Shown here: positions 1 to 9,602 of the stretch, piece after piece | Layout of the letters: each line of letters begins with the position of its first letter | Position numbering within the stretch: the first letter of the stretch is position 1 | DNA from: Streptomyces sp. SA15 | Lineage (GTDB): Bacteria > Actinomycetota > Actinomycetes > Streptomycetales > Streptomycetaceae | Assembly (NCBI RefSeq): GCF_002291145.1 | Contig: NZ_NTGE01000031.1 | Location: forward strand, 1-56,381 | Direction of reading: 5' to 3' | DNA length: 56,381 nucleotides | Notes under the pieces: generated by a model | Told to the model about the DNA's origin: nothing | Databases searched by the model: none | Seen by the model: the letters and a program-made list of their open reading frames with translations, nothing else | Made by a program: the position numbers and the translations under genes

Positions 1-198
1 CTCTTGCTGCGCCTCGGCGGGCGGGCGCGCGCCCCCGGGCCCAGGCGCATCAGAGGCACGGGAAACGGTCTCCCGTTGCGTCGGAATGGGCCCCATGGAC
101 AGCTCCCCGAGCGGTTCGTACGAATACGCCTCAGTCGATGCCGACAGAGTGACAGACTGGCCACGCCCATAAGCGCCGAGTTACCGAAGTGGGCCGCC
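1..198 (+). other. Upstream region of the hybrid kinase, possible 25-codon upstream ORF
   Basis: This stretch precedes the kinase gene. The kinase reading frame is open through it, but the translation (Arg/Pro-rich) does not resemble the protein, so I treat it as non-coding for the kinase. An ATG at 95 opens a 25-codon frame ending in TAA at 170-172 (peptide begins MDSSPSGSYEYASVD), with a weak GGAATGGG element just upstream. It may be a chance ORF or an upstream peptide. No clear promoter was recognised. Confidence 0.25.
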
Positions 199-3100
199 AT
201 GAGTGAGAACAGTGCTACGCGTGTGCTCGAAGACGGACAAAAAGACGGTCAGATTCGAGCATCCGATCTGCGTCCCCTGCTCGCCGCGATGACCGCCGCC
301 CGGGACGGTGACTTCTCGAAGGTGCCGGAGACGGGTCACGGCATGGTGGCCGAACTGACCGCCGTCTTCAACCAGATCATGGACCGCAGCACCCACTTCA
401 ACACCGAGGTACAGCGCGTCAAACGGGAGTTGGTACGGCACGGCCGCCTCGACGAACGGCTCTCGGCGAGCCCGGGCCAGGGCGCGTGGACGTCCCGCGT
501 CAACGATGTGAACCAGGTGCTCGACGCCCTGGTGGCCCCGGCGGCCAACGCGACCCGCGTGCTGGACGCGGTGGCCGGCGGCGATCTGACCCAGCGGGTC
601 GATCTGCACGACGGCAGCAGGCAGTTACGCGGCGACCTGCGGCGTCTCGGCCGGGCCGTGAACAAGATGGTGGACCAGCTGTCCCTGTTCACGGGCGAGG
701 TGACGCGGGTCGCCCGCGAGGTCGGCACCGAGGGACGGCTCGGCGGTCGGGCCAAGGTGCAGGGCCTGTCGGGCAGCTGGCGGGACGTGACCGAGGCGGT
801 CAACACGATGGCGTCCCGGCTCACGGCCCAGGTACGCGACATCGCCCTGGTGACCACGGCGGTGGCCCGCGGCGACCTGACCCGCACGGTCACGGTCGAG
901 GCGACCGGCGAGCTGCTGGAACTGAAGCTGACGGTCAACACGATGGTGGACCAGCTGTCCGCCTTCGCCGACGAGGTCACCCGGGTGGCCCGCGAGGTCG
1001 GTACGGAGGGCCAGTTGGGCGGGCGGGCCCAGGTGAGAGGCGTCTCCGGCGTCTGGAAGGACCTCACCGACAACGTCAACTTCATGGCCTCGAACCTGAC
1101 CTCGCAGGTCCGCAACATCGCCCAGGTGACGACGGCCGTCGCCAACGGCGACCTGAGCCAGAAGATCACGGTCGACGCCCAGGGCGAGATCCTGGAGCTG
1201 AAGTCCACCATCAACACCATGGTCGACCAGCTCTCCGCGTTCGCCGACGAGGTCACCCGCGTCGCCCGCGAAGTCGGCACCGAAGGCAACCTCGGCGGCC
1301 GGGCCCAGGTGCGGGGTGTGTCAGGTGTCTGGAAGGACCTCACCGACAACGTCAACTTCATGGCGGACAACCTGACCTCGCAGGTCCGCAACATCGCCCT
1401 CGTCTCCACCGCCGTCGCCCAGGGCGACCTCGGCAAGAAGATCACGGTGGAGGCGAAGGGAGAGATCCTGGAGCTGAAGTCGACGATCAACACCATGGTC
1501 GACCAGCTCTCCGCCTTCGCCGACGAGGTCACCCGCGTCGCCCGCGAAGTCGGCACCGAAGGCAACCTCGGCGGTCAGGCGCAGGTGCGCGGCGTCTCCG
1601 GCGTCTGGAAGGACTTGACCGACAACGTCAACTTCATGGCGCTGAACCTCACTTCTCAGGTACGGAACATCGCTCAGGTGACGACCGCCGTCGCCAACGG
1701 CGATTTGTCCAAGAAGATCACGGTTGACGCCCGTGGCGAGATCCTCGAACTCAAGGACACCGTCAACACGATGGTCGAGCAACTGCGCGCCTTCGCCGAC
1801 GAGGTGACACGCGTGGCCCGCGAGGTCGGCACCGACGGCCGGCTCGGTGGCCGGGCCCAGGTGCTGGGGGTCTCCGGCGTCTGGAAAGACCTCACCGACA
1901 ACGTCAACTCCATGGCCGACAACCTGACCTCACAGGTGCGGAACATCGCCCAGGTCACCACGGCCGTTGCCAACGGCGACCTCTCGAAGAAGATCGACGT
2001 GGACGCCCGCGGCGAGATCCTGGAGCTGAAGACCGCCATCAACACGATGGTGGACACGCTCTCGTCGTTCTCCTCCGAGGTCACCCGGGTGGCCCGCGAG
2101 GTGGGCTCCGAGGGCCGGCTCGGCGGCCAGGCACGGGTCGAGGGCGTGTACGGCACCTGGAAGCGCCTGACGACCAACGTGAACGAGCTCGCCTCCAACC
2201 TCACCACCCAGGTCCGCGCGATCGCCGAGGTCGCCTCCGCGGTGGCCCAGGGCGACATGTCCCGCTCCATCACGGTGGAGACGCAGGGCGAGGTCGCCGA
2301 GCTGAAGGACAACATCAACCTGATGGTGGCCAACCTCCGCGAGACGACCCGCGCGAAGGACTGGCTGGAGTCGAACCTCGCCCGTCTGGCCGCCCTGATG
2401 CAGGGCCACCGCGACCTCATGGAGGTCGCCGACCTGATCCTGCGCGAGCTGACGCCCCTGGTGAACGCCCAGTACGGCGCGTTCTTCCTGGCCGACCCGG
2501 ACGAGGACGGCGCGGCCCTGCACACCCCCGCTCCCGCGAAGGGACTCGCGTTCATCGCGGGCTACGGCTCCGCGCAGGGCGCGACCGTGGAGACCGGCGG
2601 CCTCCCGGTGCACGGCCTGGTCCGCCAGGCGGCCCGCGAGAAGAAGCGGATTCTCGTCGAGGAGGCCCCGCCGGACTACATCAAGATCAACAGCGGTCTG
2701 GGTGAGGCGGCGCCCACCAGCGTGGTCATCATCCCGATCCTCTTCGAGGACAAGCTCCTCGGCGTGATCGAGCTGGCGTCCTTCTCCCGCTTCTCCGACG
2801 TCCACCTGGCCTTCTTCGACCAGTTCGTGAACACCATCGGCGTCGCCATCAACACCATCATCGCCAACTCCCGTACGGAGTCCCTGCTCGGCGAGTCCCA
2901 GCGCCTGGCCATGCAGCTCCAGGAACGCTCGGACGAACTCCAGAAGCAGCAGGCGGAGCTGCAGCGCTCGAACGCGGAACTGGAGGAGAAGGCGGCGCTC
3001 CTCGCGACGTCGTCGCAGTACAAGTCGGAGTTCCTGGCGAACATGTCGCACGAGCTGCGTACGCCTTTGAATTCCCTGCTGATCCTGGCGAGGCTGCTCT

Positions 3101-4323
3101 CGGACAACCCGGACGGCCGCCTCTCCGACCAGGAAGTCCAGTTCGCGACGACGATCCACCGCTCGGGCTCGGACCTCCTCCAGCTGATCAACGACATCCT
3201 CGACCTGTCGAAGATCGAGGCGGGCCGGATGGACGTACGCCCGAAGAGGCTGCCGTTGATCAAGTTGCTGGACTACGTCCACGCCACCTTCCGCCCGCTC
3301 ACCCTCGACCGGGGGCTCGCCTTCGAGGTCGCGGTCGGCGAGGACGTACCGCGTGAGATGTACTCCGACGAGCAGCGCCTCCAGCAGATCCTGCGCAACC
3401 TCCTGTCCAACGCGATCAAGTTCACCGCGACGGGCCGGGTCGAACTGCGCGTGAACCGCGTGAAGGACCCCGAGCACCACTACGTCCAGGGCAGCGACGA
3501 GGTGATCGCCTTCGCGGTCTCCGACACCGGCATCGGCATCGCCCCCGAGAAACTCCCGGTGATCTTCGAGGCGTTCCAGCAGGCCGACGGCACGACGAAC
3601 CGCAAGTACGGCGGCACAGGGCTGGGACTGTCCATCAGCCGCGAGATCGCGGGCCTGCTGGGCGGCCGTATCGTCGCCGAGAGCGAGCCCGGCAAGGGCT
3701 CCACGTTCACGCTGTACGTCCCTGTCGTCAGCCCCGGCCACACAGCGACCGGCCCGGCCCCCGAGGAACGCCCCCTGCCGGTGCCGGACGTCCTGTCGGC
3801 CGAGCCCTTCCCGACCAGCCACGACAGCTACGACAGCCACGACACCCATGACACGGACGACACCTGGCCGGCGCCGACGAAGCTGGAGGCGTGGAAGGCG
3901 GGCCGGGCGGGCCAGGTCCTCCCCGGGCGCCGGGTGCTGATCGTGGACGACGACATCCGCAACGTCTTCGCCCTCACCCATGTCCTGGGGCGCGTCGGCA
4001 TGCCCGTCCTCTACGCGGAGAACGGCCGCGAGGGCATCGAGACGCTGGAACGCAACCCGGACGTCGAACTCGTCCTGATGGACATCATGATGCCGGAGAT
4101 GGACGGCTACGAGACCATCGCCGCCATCCGCCGCACCCCGCGCTGGACGGGCCTGCCCATCGTCGCGCTGACCGCGAAGGCGATGCCGGGAGACCGCGAG
4201 AAGTCCATCGCGCGGGGCGCCAACGACTACGTACCGAAGCCGGTGGACGTCGACCGGCTCCTGACGGTCGTGTGCGACCTGCTGGACCCGGAGGACACCG
4301 CGGAAGAGGCGCAGCAGTCATGA
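199..4323 (+). CDS. Poly-HAMP hybrid sensor histidine kinase with GAF and receiver domains
   Basis: This is a 1374-residue cytosolic hybrid kinase with no signal peptide or membrane segment. Residues about 35-720 are a chain of HAMP units; a 92-residue module with the motif [13 protein letters not shown] recurs six times. A GAF domain follows (about 735-890), then a coiled coil rich in Gln/Glu (about 897-938). HisKA carries the phospho-acceptor His951 in MSHELRTP. The HATPase domain has the N box (NLLSNAIKF), DTGIGI and GGTGLGL. A C-terminal receiver has Asp1295 in [13 protein letters not shown]. The layout resembles fungal group III (Nik1/Os-1) kinases and the OsaA osmoadaptation kinase of Streptomyces, so a role in osmotic or cell-envelope stress is inferred. 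Leu143 is encoded by TTA (625-627), suggesting bldA dependence. The start at 199 was chosen because homology-like sequence begins there. The gene overlaps the next one by 4 bp. Confidence 0.9.
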   Translation: MSENSATRVLEDGQKDGQIRASDLRPLLAAMTAARDGDFSKVPETGHGMVAELTAVFNQIMDRSTHFNTEVQRVKRELVRHGRLDERLSASPGQGAWTSRVNDVNQVLDALVAPAANATRVLDAVAGGDLTQRVDLHDGSRQLRGDLRRLGRAVNKMVDQLSLFTGEVTRVAREVGTEGRLGGRAKVQGLSGSWRDVTEAVNTMASRLTAQVRDIALVTTAVARGDLTRTVTVEATGELLELKLTVNTMVDQLSAFADEVTRVAREVGTEGQLGGRAQVRGVSGVWKDLTDNVNFMASNLTSQVRNIAQVTTAVANGDLSQKITVDAQGEILELKSTINTMVDQLSAFADEVTRVAREVGTEGNLGGRAQVRGVSGVWKDLTDNVNFMADNLTSQVRNIALVSTAVAQGDLGKKITVEAKGEILELKSTINTMVDQLSAFADEVTRVAREVGTEGNLGGQAQVRGVSGVWKDLTDNVNFMALNLTSQVRNIAQVTTAVANGDLSKKITVDARGEILELKDTVNTMVEQLRAFADEVTRVAREVGTDGRLGGRAQVLGVSGVWKDLTDNVNSMADNLTSQVRNIAQVTTAVANGDLSKKIDVDARGEILELKTAINTMVDTLSSFSSEVTRVAREVGSEGRLGGQARVEGVYGTWKRLTTNVNELASNLTTQVRAIAEVASAVAQGDMSRSITVETQGEVAELKDNINLMVANLRETTRAKDWLESNLARLAALMQGHRDLMEVADLILRELTPLVNAQYGAFFLADPDEDGAALHTPAPAKGLAFIAGYGSAQGATVETGGLPVHGLVRQAAREKKRILVEEAPPDYIKINSGLGEAAPTSVVIIPILFEDKLLGVIELASFSRFSDVHLAFFDQFVNTIGVAINTIIANSRTESLLGESQRLAMQLQERSDELQKQQAELQRSNAELEEKAALLATSSQYKSEFLANMSHELRTPLNSLLILARLLSDNPDGRLSDQEVQFATTIHRSGSDLLQLINDILDLSKIEAGRMDVRPKRLPLIKLLDYVHATFRPLTLDRGLAFEVAVGEDVPREMYSDEQRLQQILRNLLSNAIKFTATGRVELRVNRVKDPEHHYVQGSDEVIAFAVSDTGIGIAPEKLPVIFEAFQQADGTTNRKYGGTGLGLSISREIAGLLGGRIVAESEPGKGSTFTLYVPVVSPGHTATGPAPEERPLPVPDVLSAEPFPTSHDSYDSHDTHDTDDTWPAPTKLEAWKAGRAGQVLPGRRVLIVDDDIRNVFALTHVLGRVGMPVLYAENGREGIETLERNPDVELVLMDIMMPEMDGYETIAAIRRTPRWTGLPIVALTAKAMPGDREKSIARGANDYVPKPVDVDRLLTVVCDLLDPEDTAEEAQQS

Positions 4324-4853
4324 GCACTGAGGGCATACCCGACGAACGCGCCGCCATCCTCCTGGTCGACGACATGGAGGACAACCTGATCGCCCTCGAG
4401 GCCGTCCTGGGTTCCCTCAACGAACGGCTCGTCCGCGCACGTTCGGGCGAGGAAGCGATGAAGGCACTGCTGCGGCAGCAGTTCGCCCTCGTCCTGCTCG
4501 ACGTGCGCATGCCGGGCATGGACGGTTTCGAGACCGCGGCGAACATCAAACGGCTCGACCAGACCAAGGACGTCCCGATCATCTTCCTGACCGGAGCGGA
4601 CGACGACTCCGGCTACGCGTTCCGGGGCTACGCGACGGGGGCGGCCGACTACCTGACGAAGCCGTTCGATCCGTGGGTGCTGAGGGCGAAGGTGAGCGTG
4701 TTCCTGGACCTGCACCGCAAGAGCCGGCAACTGGAGCGGCTGCTGGCATTTCTCGAGGACCAGCTGACCGGGGACGCCCCTCCTGACATACCGGCCCTGC
4801 GCACACGGGTCAGGGAGATACGTCAGCTGGTGAACAGGGGGCGAGGTGTCTAA
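4320..4853 (+). CDS. Stand-alone response regulator with C-terminal coiled coil
   Basis: The product has 177 residues. Residues about 12-125 form a receiver domain with the acidic pair in LLVDD, phospho-acceptor Asp61 in LVLLDVRMPGMDG, and the conserved Lys in YLTKPFDP. The tail (RKSRQLERLLAFLEDQL and onward) is predicted to be a helix or coiled coil, and there is no DNA-binding output domain. Its ATG overlaps the kinase TGA (ATGA), so translation is coupled and the kinase is the obvious phosphodonor. The arrangement is like OsaA/OsaB of S. coelicolor, whose regulator also ends in a coiled coil. Output is probably by protein-protein contact. Whether this pair is orthologous to OsaAB or a paralogue cannot be decided here. 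Confidence 0.88.
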   Translation: MSTEGIPDERAAILLVDDMEDNLIALEAVLGSLNERLVRARSGEEAMKALLRQQFALVLLDVRMPGMDGFETAANIKRLDQTKDVPIIFLTGADDDSGYAFRGYATGAADYLTKPFDPWVLRAKVSVFLDLHRKSRQLERLLAFLEDQLTGDAPPDIPALRTRVREIRQLVNRGRGV

Positions 4854-4876
4854 GCCCCCCGCCACCCCCAACCCCC

Positions 4877-6751
4877 CTACGCCTCGCGCGAACCGGCGTA
4901 CATCTCATCAATCAGATGCTTGTACTCCCGCTCCACAACCGGCCGCTTCAACTTCAGACTCGGCGTGATCTCCCCGTGCTCCACATCGAGATCCCGAGGA
5001 AGCAGCCGGAACTTCTTGATCGTCTGCCACCGCTGCAAGCCCTCGTTGAGCTGCTTCACATACCCGTCGACCATCTCGACCGTGGCCGGCGCGGCCACGA
5101 TCTCGGCGTACGACTTCCCCTCGAGCCCGTTCTCCTTCGCCCAGGCCTGGATCGACGCCTCGTCGAGGGCGATCAGCGCCGTACAGAAGTTCCGGTCGGC
5201 CCCGTGCACAAGAATGTTGGACACATACGGGCACACCGCCTTGAACTGCCCCTCGACCTCGGCCGGCGCGATGTACTTGCCGCCCGACGTCTTGATGAGG
5301 TCCTTCTTCCGGTCGGTGATCCGCAGATACCCGTCGGGCGACAGCTCCCCGATGTCCCCGGTGTGGAACCAGCCGTCCGGCTCCAGAACCTCGGCCGTCT
5401 TCTCGGGCAGCTTGTGGTACCCCTCCATGATCCCGGGCCCACGCAGCAGGATCTCCCCGTCGTCCGCGATGCGGACCTCCGTACCGGGCAGCGGCTTGCC
5501 GACCGTCCCGGTCCGGTACGCCTCACCGGGGTTCACGAACGAAGCCGCCGACGACTCGGTCAGCCCGTACCCCTCCAGGATGTGAATCCCGGCGCCGGAG
5601 AAGAAGTACCCGATCTCAGGCGCGAGCGCGGCCGAGCCCGAGACACAGGCCCGCAGATTCCCGCCGAACGCCTCCCGGATCTTCGCGTACACCAGCGCAT
5701 CGGCGACCTTGTGCTTCGCCCCCAGCCCGAAGGGAACCGACGCCGTCCCGGTCCGCCGGAAGTTGTCCTGCGCGACCTTGGCGTACTCGCGGGCGACCTC
5801 AGCGGCCCACTGGAAGATCTTGTACTTGGCGCCGCCGCCCGCACGGGCCTTCGCGGCGACCCCGTTGTAGACCTTCTCGAAGATGCGCGGCACGGCCGCC
5901 ATGTACGTCGGCTGTACGACCGGCAGATTCTCGATGATCTTGTCGACGCGGCCGTCGACGGCCGTGACGTGCCCCACCTCGATCTGCCCGGAGGTGAGCA
6001 CCTTGCCGAAGACGTGCGCGAGCGGCAGCCACAGGTACTGCACGTCCTCGCCGCTGATCAGGCCGGTCGCGGCGATCGCCTTGGCCATGTACGCCCAGTT
6101 GTCGTGCGGGAGCCGCACACCCTTGGGCCGACCGGTCGTGCCGGAGGTGTAGATCAGCGTCGCGAGCTGGTCCTTGGTGATCGCACCGACCCGCTCCTTG
6201 ATCAGGTCGGGGTCCTTCTCCAGCCGGGCGGCGCCGCGGGCCTCCAGCTCGGCGAGGGTGAGGACCCAGTCACCGGTCTCCACGCCGGCCGGGTCGATCA
6301 CCACGACATGGGTGAGGTCGGGCAGCTCGGCACGCTTCTCCCGCGCCTTGGCCAGCTGCTCGGCGTTCTCCGCGATGAGCACCTTGCTCTCGGAGTCCGA
6401 CAGGATGAACGCGGACTCGTCCGCTTTGGTCTGCGGGTAGACCGTGGTCGTGGCGGCACCGGCGCACAGGATGCCCAGGTCGGCGAGGATCCATTCGACC
6501 CGGGTGGAGGAGGACAGGGCGACCCGCTGCTCGGACTGTACGCCGAGCTCGATCAGGCCGGCCGCGATGGCGTAGACCCGCTCGGCGGCCTGCGCCCAGC
6601 TCAGCGACTTCCAGTCGTCCGGCCCCTGGCCGGCGGCCGGGGGTACGGGATAGCGGTATGCCTCGGCGTCCGGTGTGGCCGCCACGCGCTCCAGGAAGAG
6701 GGCCGCCACAGTGGGCGGACGGTTCTCGATCAGTGTCTGTGTGTCGCTCAC
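4877..6751 (-). CDS. Long-chain fatty-acid--CoA ligase (AMP-dependent synthetase)
   Basis: The product has 624 residues and belongs to the adenylate-forming family that activates long-chain fatty acids to acyl-AMP and then acyl-CoA. Visible motifs are the P-loop LIYTSGTTGRPKG, the A-box YGLTES, the ATP-ribose Asp in GWFHTGDIG, and the hinge/Lys region DRKKDLIKTSGGKYIAP. I chose the GTG at 6751 because GGAGG lies 6 nt upstream and the protein then begins VSDTQTLIENRPP. A longer frame from GTG 6808 adds 19 Ser/Glu-rich residues but has a poorer ribosome site and falls in a tandem repeat. The gene converges with the response regulator, leaving 23 bp between stops. Substrate chain length cannot be read from the sequence. 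Confidence 0.92.
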   Translation of the reverse strand: MSDTQTLIENRPPTVAALFLERVAATPDAEAYRYPVPPAAGQGPDDWKSLSWAQAAERVYAIAAGLIELGVQSEQRVALSSSTRVEWILADLGILCAGAATTTVYPQTKADESAFILSDSESKVLIAENAEQLAKAREKRAELPDLTHVVVIDPAGVETGDWVLTLAELEARGAARLEKDPDLIKERVGAITKDQLATLIYTSGTTGRPKGVRLPHDNWAYMAKAIAATGLISGEDVQYLWLPLAHVFGKVLTSGQIEVGHVTAVDGRVDKIIENLPVVQPTYMAAVPRIFEKVYNGVAAKARAGGGAKYKIFQWAAEVAREYAKVAQDNFRRTGTASVPFGLGAKHKVADALVYAKIREAFGGNLRACVSGSAALAPEIGYFFSGAGIHILEGYGLTESSAASFVNPGEAYRTGTVGKPLPGTEVRIADDGEILLRGPGIMEGYHKLPEKTAEVLEPDGWFHTGDIGELSPDGYLRITDRKKDLIKTSGGKYIAPAEVEGQFKAVCPYVSNILVHGADRNFCTALIALDEASIQAWAKENGLEGKSYAEIVAAPATVEMVDGYVKQLNEGLQRWQTIKKFRLLPRDLDVEHGEITPSLKLKRPVVEREYKHLIDEMYAGSREA

Positions 6752-6800
6752 GACATCCTCCGGGGCCCGCGACGACGCGGCTGGCTCAGTGCGGCTGGTT

Positions 6801-6848
6801 TCACTCACGCGCTATATCACTCGCACGCTGTATCACTCACGCGCTGTT
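6801..6848 (-). repeat. Three tandem 16-bp repeats upstream of the acyl-CoA ligase
   Basis: Three consecutive 16-bp units (6801-6816, 6817-6832, 6833-6848) follow TCACTCRCRCGCTRTW. On the minus strand each carries the octamer GAGTGATA or GTGAGTGA. The array sits between the likely promoter and the preferred start codon of the ligase, so it is in its 5' leader or operator region. It may bind a regulator or simply be a slippage-prone array. Confidence 0.6.
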
Positions 6849-6870
6849 GTTTAACTCGCGAGTAACTATC
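6849..6870 (-). promoter_or_regulatory. AT-rich element with 10-bp palindrome, possible operator
   Basis: A locally AT-rich patch upstream of the repeat array contains the perfect palindrome ACTCGCGAGT (6854-6863), flanked by TTA and AAC. Its position upstream of a fatty-acid activation gene fits a TetR-type operator, but I do not recognise a characterised site. No convincing -10/-35 pair could be fixed. Confidence 0.3.
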
Positions 6871-6904
6871 GAGCAGGGATCAGAGTAAGGCGCGACCGCC
6901 TGCG

Positions 6905-6970
6905 GCGTAAGGGCCCGCGCCCTGTCATTTCCAAACAGAGAGCGACCTTACGCATGCGTAGGGGCCCGCC
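6905..6970. repeat. Imperfect direct repeat and 12-bp palindrome between the ligase and lepA
   Basis: GCGTAAGGGCCCGCG (6905-6919) and GCGTAGGGGCCCGCC (6956-6970) are near-identical direct copies 51 bp apart. The second overlaps the perfect palindrome TACGCATGCGTA (6949-6960). The block lies between the promoter side of the ligase gene and the lepA stop codon. Function is unknown. Confidence 0.45.
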
Positions 6971-7044
6971 GCGGTTTTGTACGACGGACCCCTGTTGTAC
7001 CCGGTTTGCCGGGGTAACCCGCGGTAGCACGCGGCCGCGAGCCG

Positions 7045-8913
7045 CTACTTCTTGCTCTTGCCCGACCCCGTGCTGTCATCACTGCTCAGAACGGCGATGA
7101 AGGCTTCCTGCGGAACCTCCACGGAACCCACCATCTTCATCCGCTTCTTGCCTTCCTTCTGCTTCTCCAGCAGCTTCCGCTTACGGGAGATGTCACCGCC
7201 GTAGCACTTGGCGAGGACGTCCTTGCGGATGGCGCGGATGGTCTCGCGGGCGATGACCCGGGAGCCGATGGCGGCCTGGATGGGCACCTCGAAGGCCTGC
7301 CGCGGGATGAGCTCGCGCAGCTTGGCGACGAGCCGCACACCGTACGCGTACGCCGCGTCCTTGTGCGTGATCGCCGAGAAGGCGTCCACCTTGTCGCCGT
7401 GCAGCAGGATGTCGACCTTGACCAGGCTGGAGGTCTGCTCGCCGGTGGGCTCGTAGTCCAAAGACGCGTACCCACGCGTCTTCGACTTCAGCTGGTCGAA
7501 GAAGTCGAAGACGATCTCCGCGAGCGGGAGGGTGTAGCGGATCTCGACCCGGTCCTCGGAGAGGTAGTCCATGCCGAGCAGGACACCGCGCCGGGTCTGG
7601 CACAGCTCCATGATCGAACCGATGAACTCGCTCGGCGCCAGGATGGTGGCGCGCACGACCGGCTCGTAGACCTCCGAGATCTTCCCCTCGGGGAACTCGC
7701 TCGGGTTGGTGACGGTGTGCTCGGTGCCGTCCTCCATGAGAACGCGGTAGACCACGTTCGGCGCGGTGGCGATGAGGTCGAGCCCGAACTCGCGCTCCAG
7801 CCGCTCGCGGATCACGTCGAGGTGGAGGAGTCCGAGGAAGCCGACACGGAACCCGAAGCCGAGGGCGGCGGAGGTCTCCGGCTCGTAGACCAGCGCGGCG
7901 TCGTTGAGCTGGAGCTTGTCGAGGGCGTCGCGCAGCTCGGGGTAGTCGGAGCCGTCCAGTGGATACAGACCCGAGAAGACCATCGGCTTCGGGTCCTTGT
8001 AGCCGCCGAGCGCCTCGGTCGCCCCCTTGTGCAGGCTGGTGATGGTGTCACCGACCTTGGACTGGCGGACGTCCTTCACGCCGGTGATGAGGTAGCCCAC
8101 CTCACCGACGCCGAGGCCGTCGGCGGGCAGCATCTCCGGCGAGTTGGTCCCGATCTCCAGCAGCTCGTGCGTGGCGTTGGTGGACATCATCCGGATGCGC
8201 TCGCGCCTGTTGAGCTGCCCGTCGATGACCCGGACGTACGTCACGACACCGCGGTAGGAGTCGTAGACCGAGTCGAAGATCATGGCCCGCGCGGGCGCGT
8301 CGGCCACACCGACCGGCGCCGGGACCTCCCGGACCACCTTGTCGAGCAGCGCGTCGACACCGACGCCGGTCTTCGCGGAGACCCGCAGCACGTCGTCGGG
8401 GTCGCACCCGACGAGGTTGGCGAGCTCCTCGGCGAACTTCTCCGGCTGCGCGGCCGGCAGGTCGATCTTGTTGAGTACGGGGATGATCGCGAGGTCGTTC
8501 TCCATCGCCAGGTACAGGTTGGCGAGGGTCTGGGCCTCGATGCCCTGGGCGGCGTCGACGAGGAGGATGGTCCCCTCGCAGGCGGCGAGCGACCGCGAGA
8601 CCTCGTACGTGAAGTCGACGTGCCCCGGGGTGTCGATCATGTTGAGGATGTGCGTGTTGCCCGGGTCCTCGGTGGGCGCCCAGGGCAGACGCACGGCCTG
8701 AGACTTGATCGTGATGCCGCGCTCACGCTCGATGTCCATGCGGTCGAGGTACTGAGCGCGCATCTGCCGCTGCTCGACCACTCCGGTCAGCTGGAGCATC
8801 CGGTCGGCGAGCGTGGACTTGCCGTGGTCGATGTGCGCGATGATGCAGAAGTTGCGGATCAGAGCCGGGTCGGTACGGCTCGGCTCGGGCACATGGCTAG
8901 GGATCGCGGGCAC
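7045..8913 (-). CDS. lepA: Elongation factor 4 (LepA) GTPase
   Basis: The product has 622 residues, the usual length for the family. It is a ribosome-associated translational GTPase that back-translocates or helps ribosome assembly and recovery. The G1 motif AHIDHGKST (residues 26-34), the switch [12 protein letters not shown]3 DTPGHVDF and G4 NKIDLP are all present, followed by domain II, EF-G-like domains and the LepA-specific C-terminal domain. The start was set at GTG 8913 ([16 protein letters not shown]), with CAGGA upstream. An upstream frame to 8982 adds 23 residues unlike the family. It is divergent from rpsT, as is common in actinobacteria. Confidence 0.97.
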   Translation of the reverse strand: MPAIPSHVPEPSRTDPALIRNFCIIAHIDHGKSTLADRMLQLTGVVEQRQMRAQYLDRMDIERERGITIKSQAVRLPWAPTEDPGNTHILNMIDTPGHVDFTYEVSRSLAACEGTILLVDAAQGIEAQTLANLYLAMENDLAIIPVLNKIDLPAAQPEKFAEELANLVGCDPDDVLRVSAKTGVGVDALLDKVVREVPAPVGVADAPARAMIFDSVYDSYRGVVTYVRVIDGQLNRRERIRMMSTNATHELLEIGTNSPEMLPADGLGVGEVGYLITGVKDVRQSKVGDTITSLHKGATEALGGYKDPKPMVFSGLYPLDGSDYPELRDALDKLQLNDAALVYEPETSAALGFGFRVGFLGLLHLDVIRERLEREFGLDLIATAPNVVYRVLMEDGTEHTVTNPSEFPEGKISEVYEPVVRATILAPSEFIGSIMELCQTRRGVLLGMDYLSEDRVEIRYTLPLAEIVFDFFDQLKSKTRGYASLDYEPTGEQTSSLVKVDILLHGDKVDAFSAITHKDAAYAYGVRLVAKLRELIPRQAFEVPIQAAIGSRVIARETIRAIRKDVLAKCYGGDISRKRKLLEKQKEGKKRMKMVGSVEVPQEAFIAVLSSDDSTGSGKSKK

Positions 8914-9011
8914 GCAGGGTCCTGATTCTTGAGGCGTCCGCAGTGTCTGCGGTCTCGGGTCGGATCGATACGTAGCCTCCATGGTCCCACGGGCGGGGCC
9001 GTGCGACCGGT

Positions 9012-9041
9012 TTGGGCCGGTAGGACGATGACTGGTAGCCT
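9012..9041 (+). promoter_or_regulatory. Probable housekeeping promoter of rpsT
   Basis: A -35 TTGGGC (9012-9017) and -10 TAGCCT (9036-9041) are separated by 18 bp. This matches the Streptomyces HrdB-type consensus. Transcription would start near 9048, giving a 5' leader of about 95 nt before rpsT. Confidence 0.55.
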
Positions 9042-9095
9042 GAGTGGCTGTGCCTCATGCCCTCTCAGCAGAAGGCACGTCTTCAAGAAATCATC

Positions 9096-9122
9096 GGCAC
9101 GGGACCCATGCGGCCCCGTGCC
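9096..9122 (+). promoter_or_regulatory. Stem-loop in the rpsT 5' leader
   Basis: GGCACGGG (9096-9103) pairs perfectly with CCCGTGCC (9115-9122) around an 11-nt loop, 21 nt before the rpsT start. Ribosomal protein leaders often carry autoregulatory structures. This one is a candidate only, since no U-run follows that would make it a terminator. Confidence 0.35.
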
Positions 9123-9143
9123 TGAACCTGTAGAGGCTCATTC

Positions 9144-9410
9144 GTGGCGAACATCAAGTCCCAGATCAAGCGGATCAAGACCAACGAGAAGGCTCGGCTG
9201 CGCAACAAGGCCGTCAAGTCCTCCCTGAAGACCGCGATCCGCAAGGCCCGTGAGGCCGCTGCCGCGGGTGACGTCGAGAAGGCCACCGAGTACCAGCGCG
9301 CTGCCGCGCGTCAGCTCGACAAGGCCGTCTCCAAGGGCGTCATCCACAAGAACCAGGCCGCCAACAAGAAGTCGGCGCTCGCTTCGAAGGTCGTGTCCCT
9401 CAAGGGCTGA
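9144..9410 (+). CDS. rpsT: 30S ribosomal protein S20
   Basis: The product has 88 residues and the start is GTG. S20 is a small, basic, helical primary 16S rRNA-binding protein of the small subunit. The sequence opens [20 protein letters not shown] and contains the typical [13 protein letters not shown] and the C-terminal [16 protein letters not shown]. Length is normal. It is transcribed alone and divergently from lepA, with a clear terminator downstream. Confidence 0.98.
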   Translation: MANIKSQIKRIKTNEKARLRNKAVKSSLKTAIRKAREAAAAGDVEKATEYQRAAARQLDKAVSKGVIHKNQAANKKSALASKVVSLKG

Positions 9411-9536
9411 ACTCCTTCTTTGATCTGATCGCCGGAAGGACCCAGGGCGGGCCCTCTCTCATCCGCCCCCAACCGGCACCCCGAGTTCGTCCGCGGCCTG
9501 CGTTCGCCACGCGGGGACGGGCTCGCCTGCTTGAAC

Positions 9537-9585
9537 CGAAGGCCCCGGCACCTTCCCTTCCCCAGGGATGGCGGCGGGGCCTTCG
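9537..9585 (+). terminator. Terminator hairpin after rpsT
   Basis: CGAAGGCCCCG (9537-9547) and CGGGGCCTTCG (9575-9585) form a perfect 11-bp stem with a 27-nt loop. It lies 127 bp after the rpsT stop and just before the convergent SnoaL-like gene, so it can act for both. Confidence 0.7.
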
Positions 9586-9602
9586 TCATGCTGCGGCTGT
9601 GT

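Noticed and set aside
4..198. N-terminal 65-residue extension of the hybrid kinase
   Set aside because: Arg/Pro-rich translation unlike any sensor domain; the ATG at 199 gives a normal N-terminus, so the extension is treated as untranslated.
336..3981. Long minus-strand and second plus-strand frames across the kinase gene
   Set aside because: They mirror the repeated kinase codons in other frames and have composition typical of GC-rich shadows (Arg/Ser/Thr or Gly/Arg/His runs).
8914..8982. Longer LepA start at 8982
   Set aside because: Adds 23 residues not resembling LepA, while GTG 8913 gives the normal length and has an upstream ribosome site.
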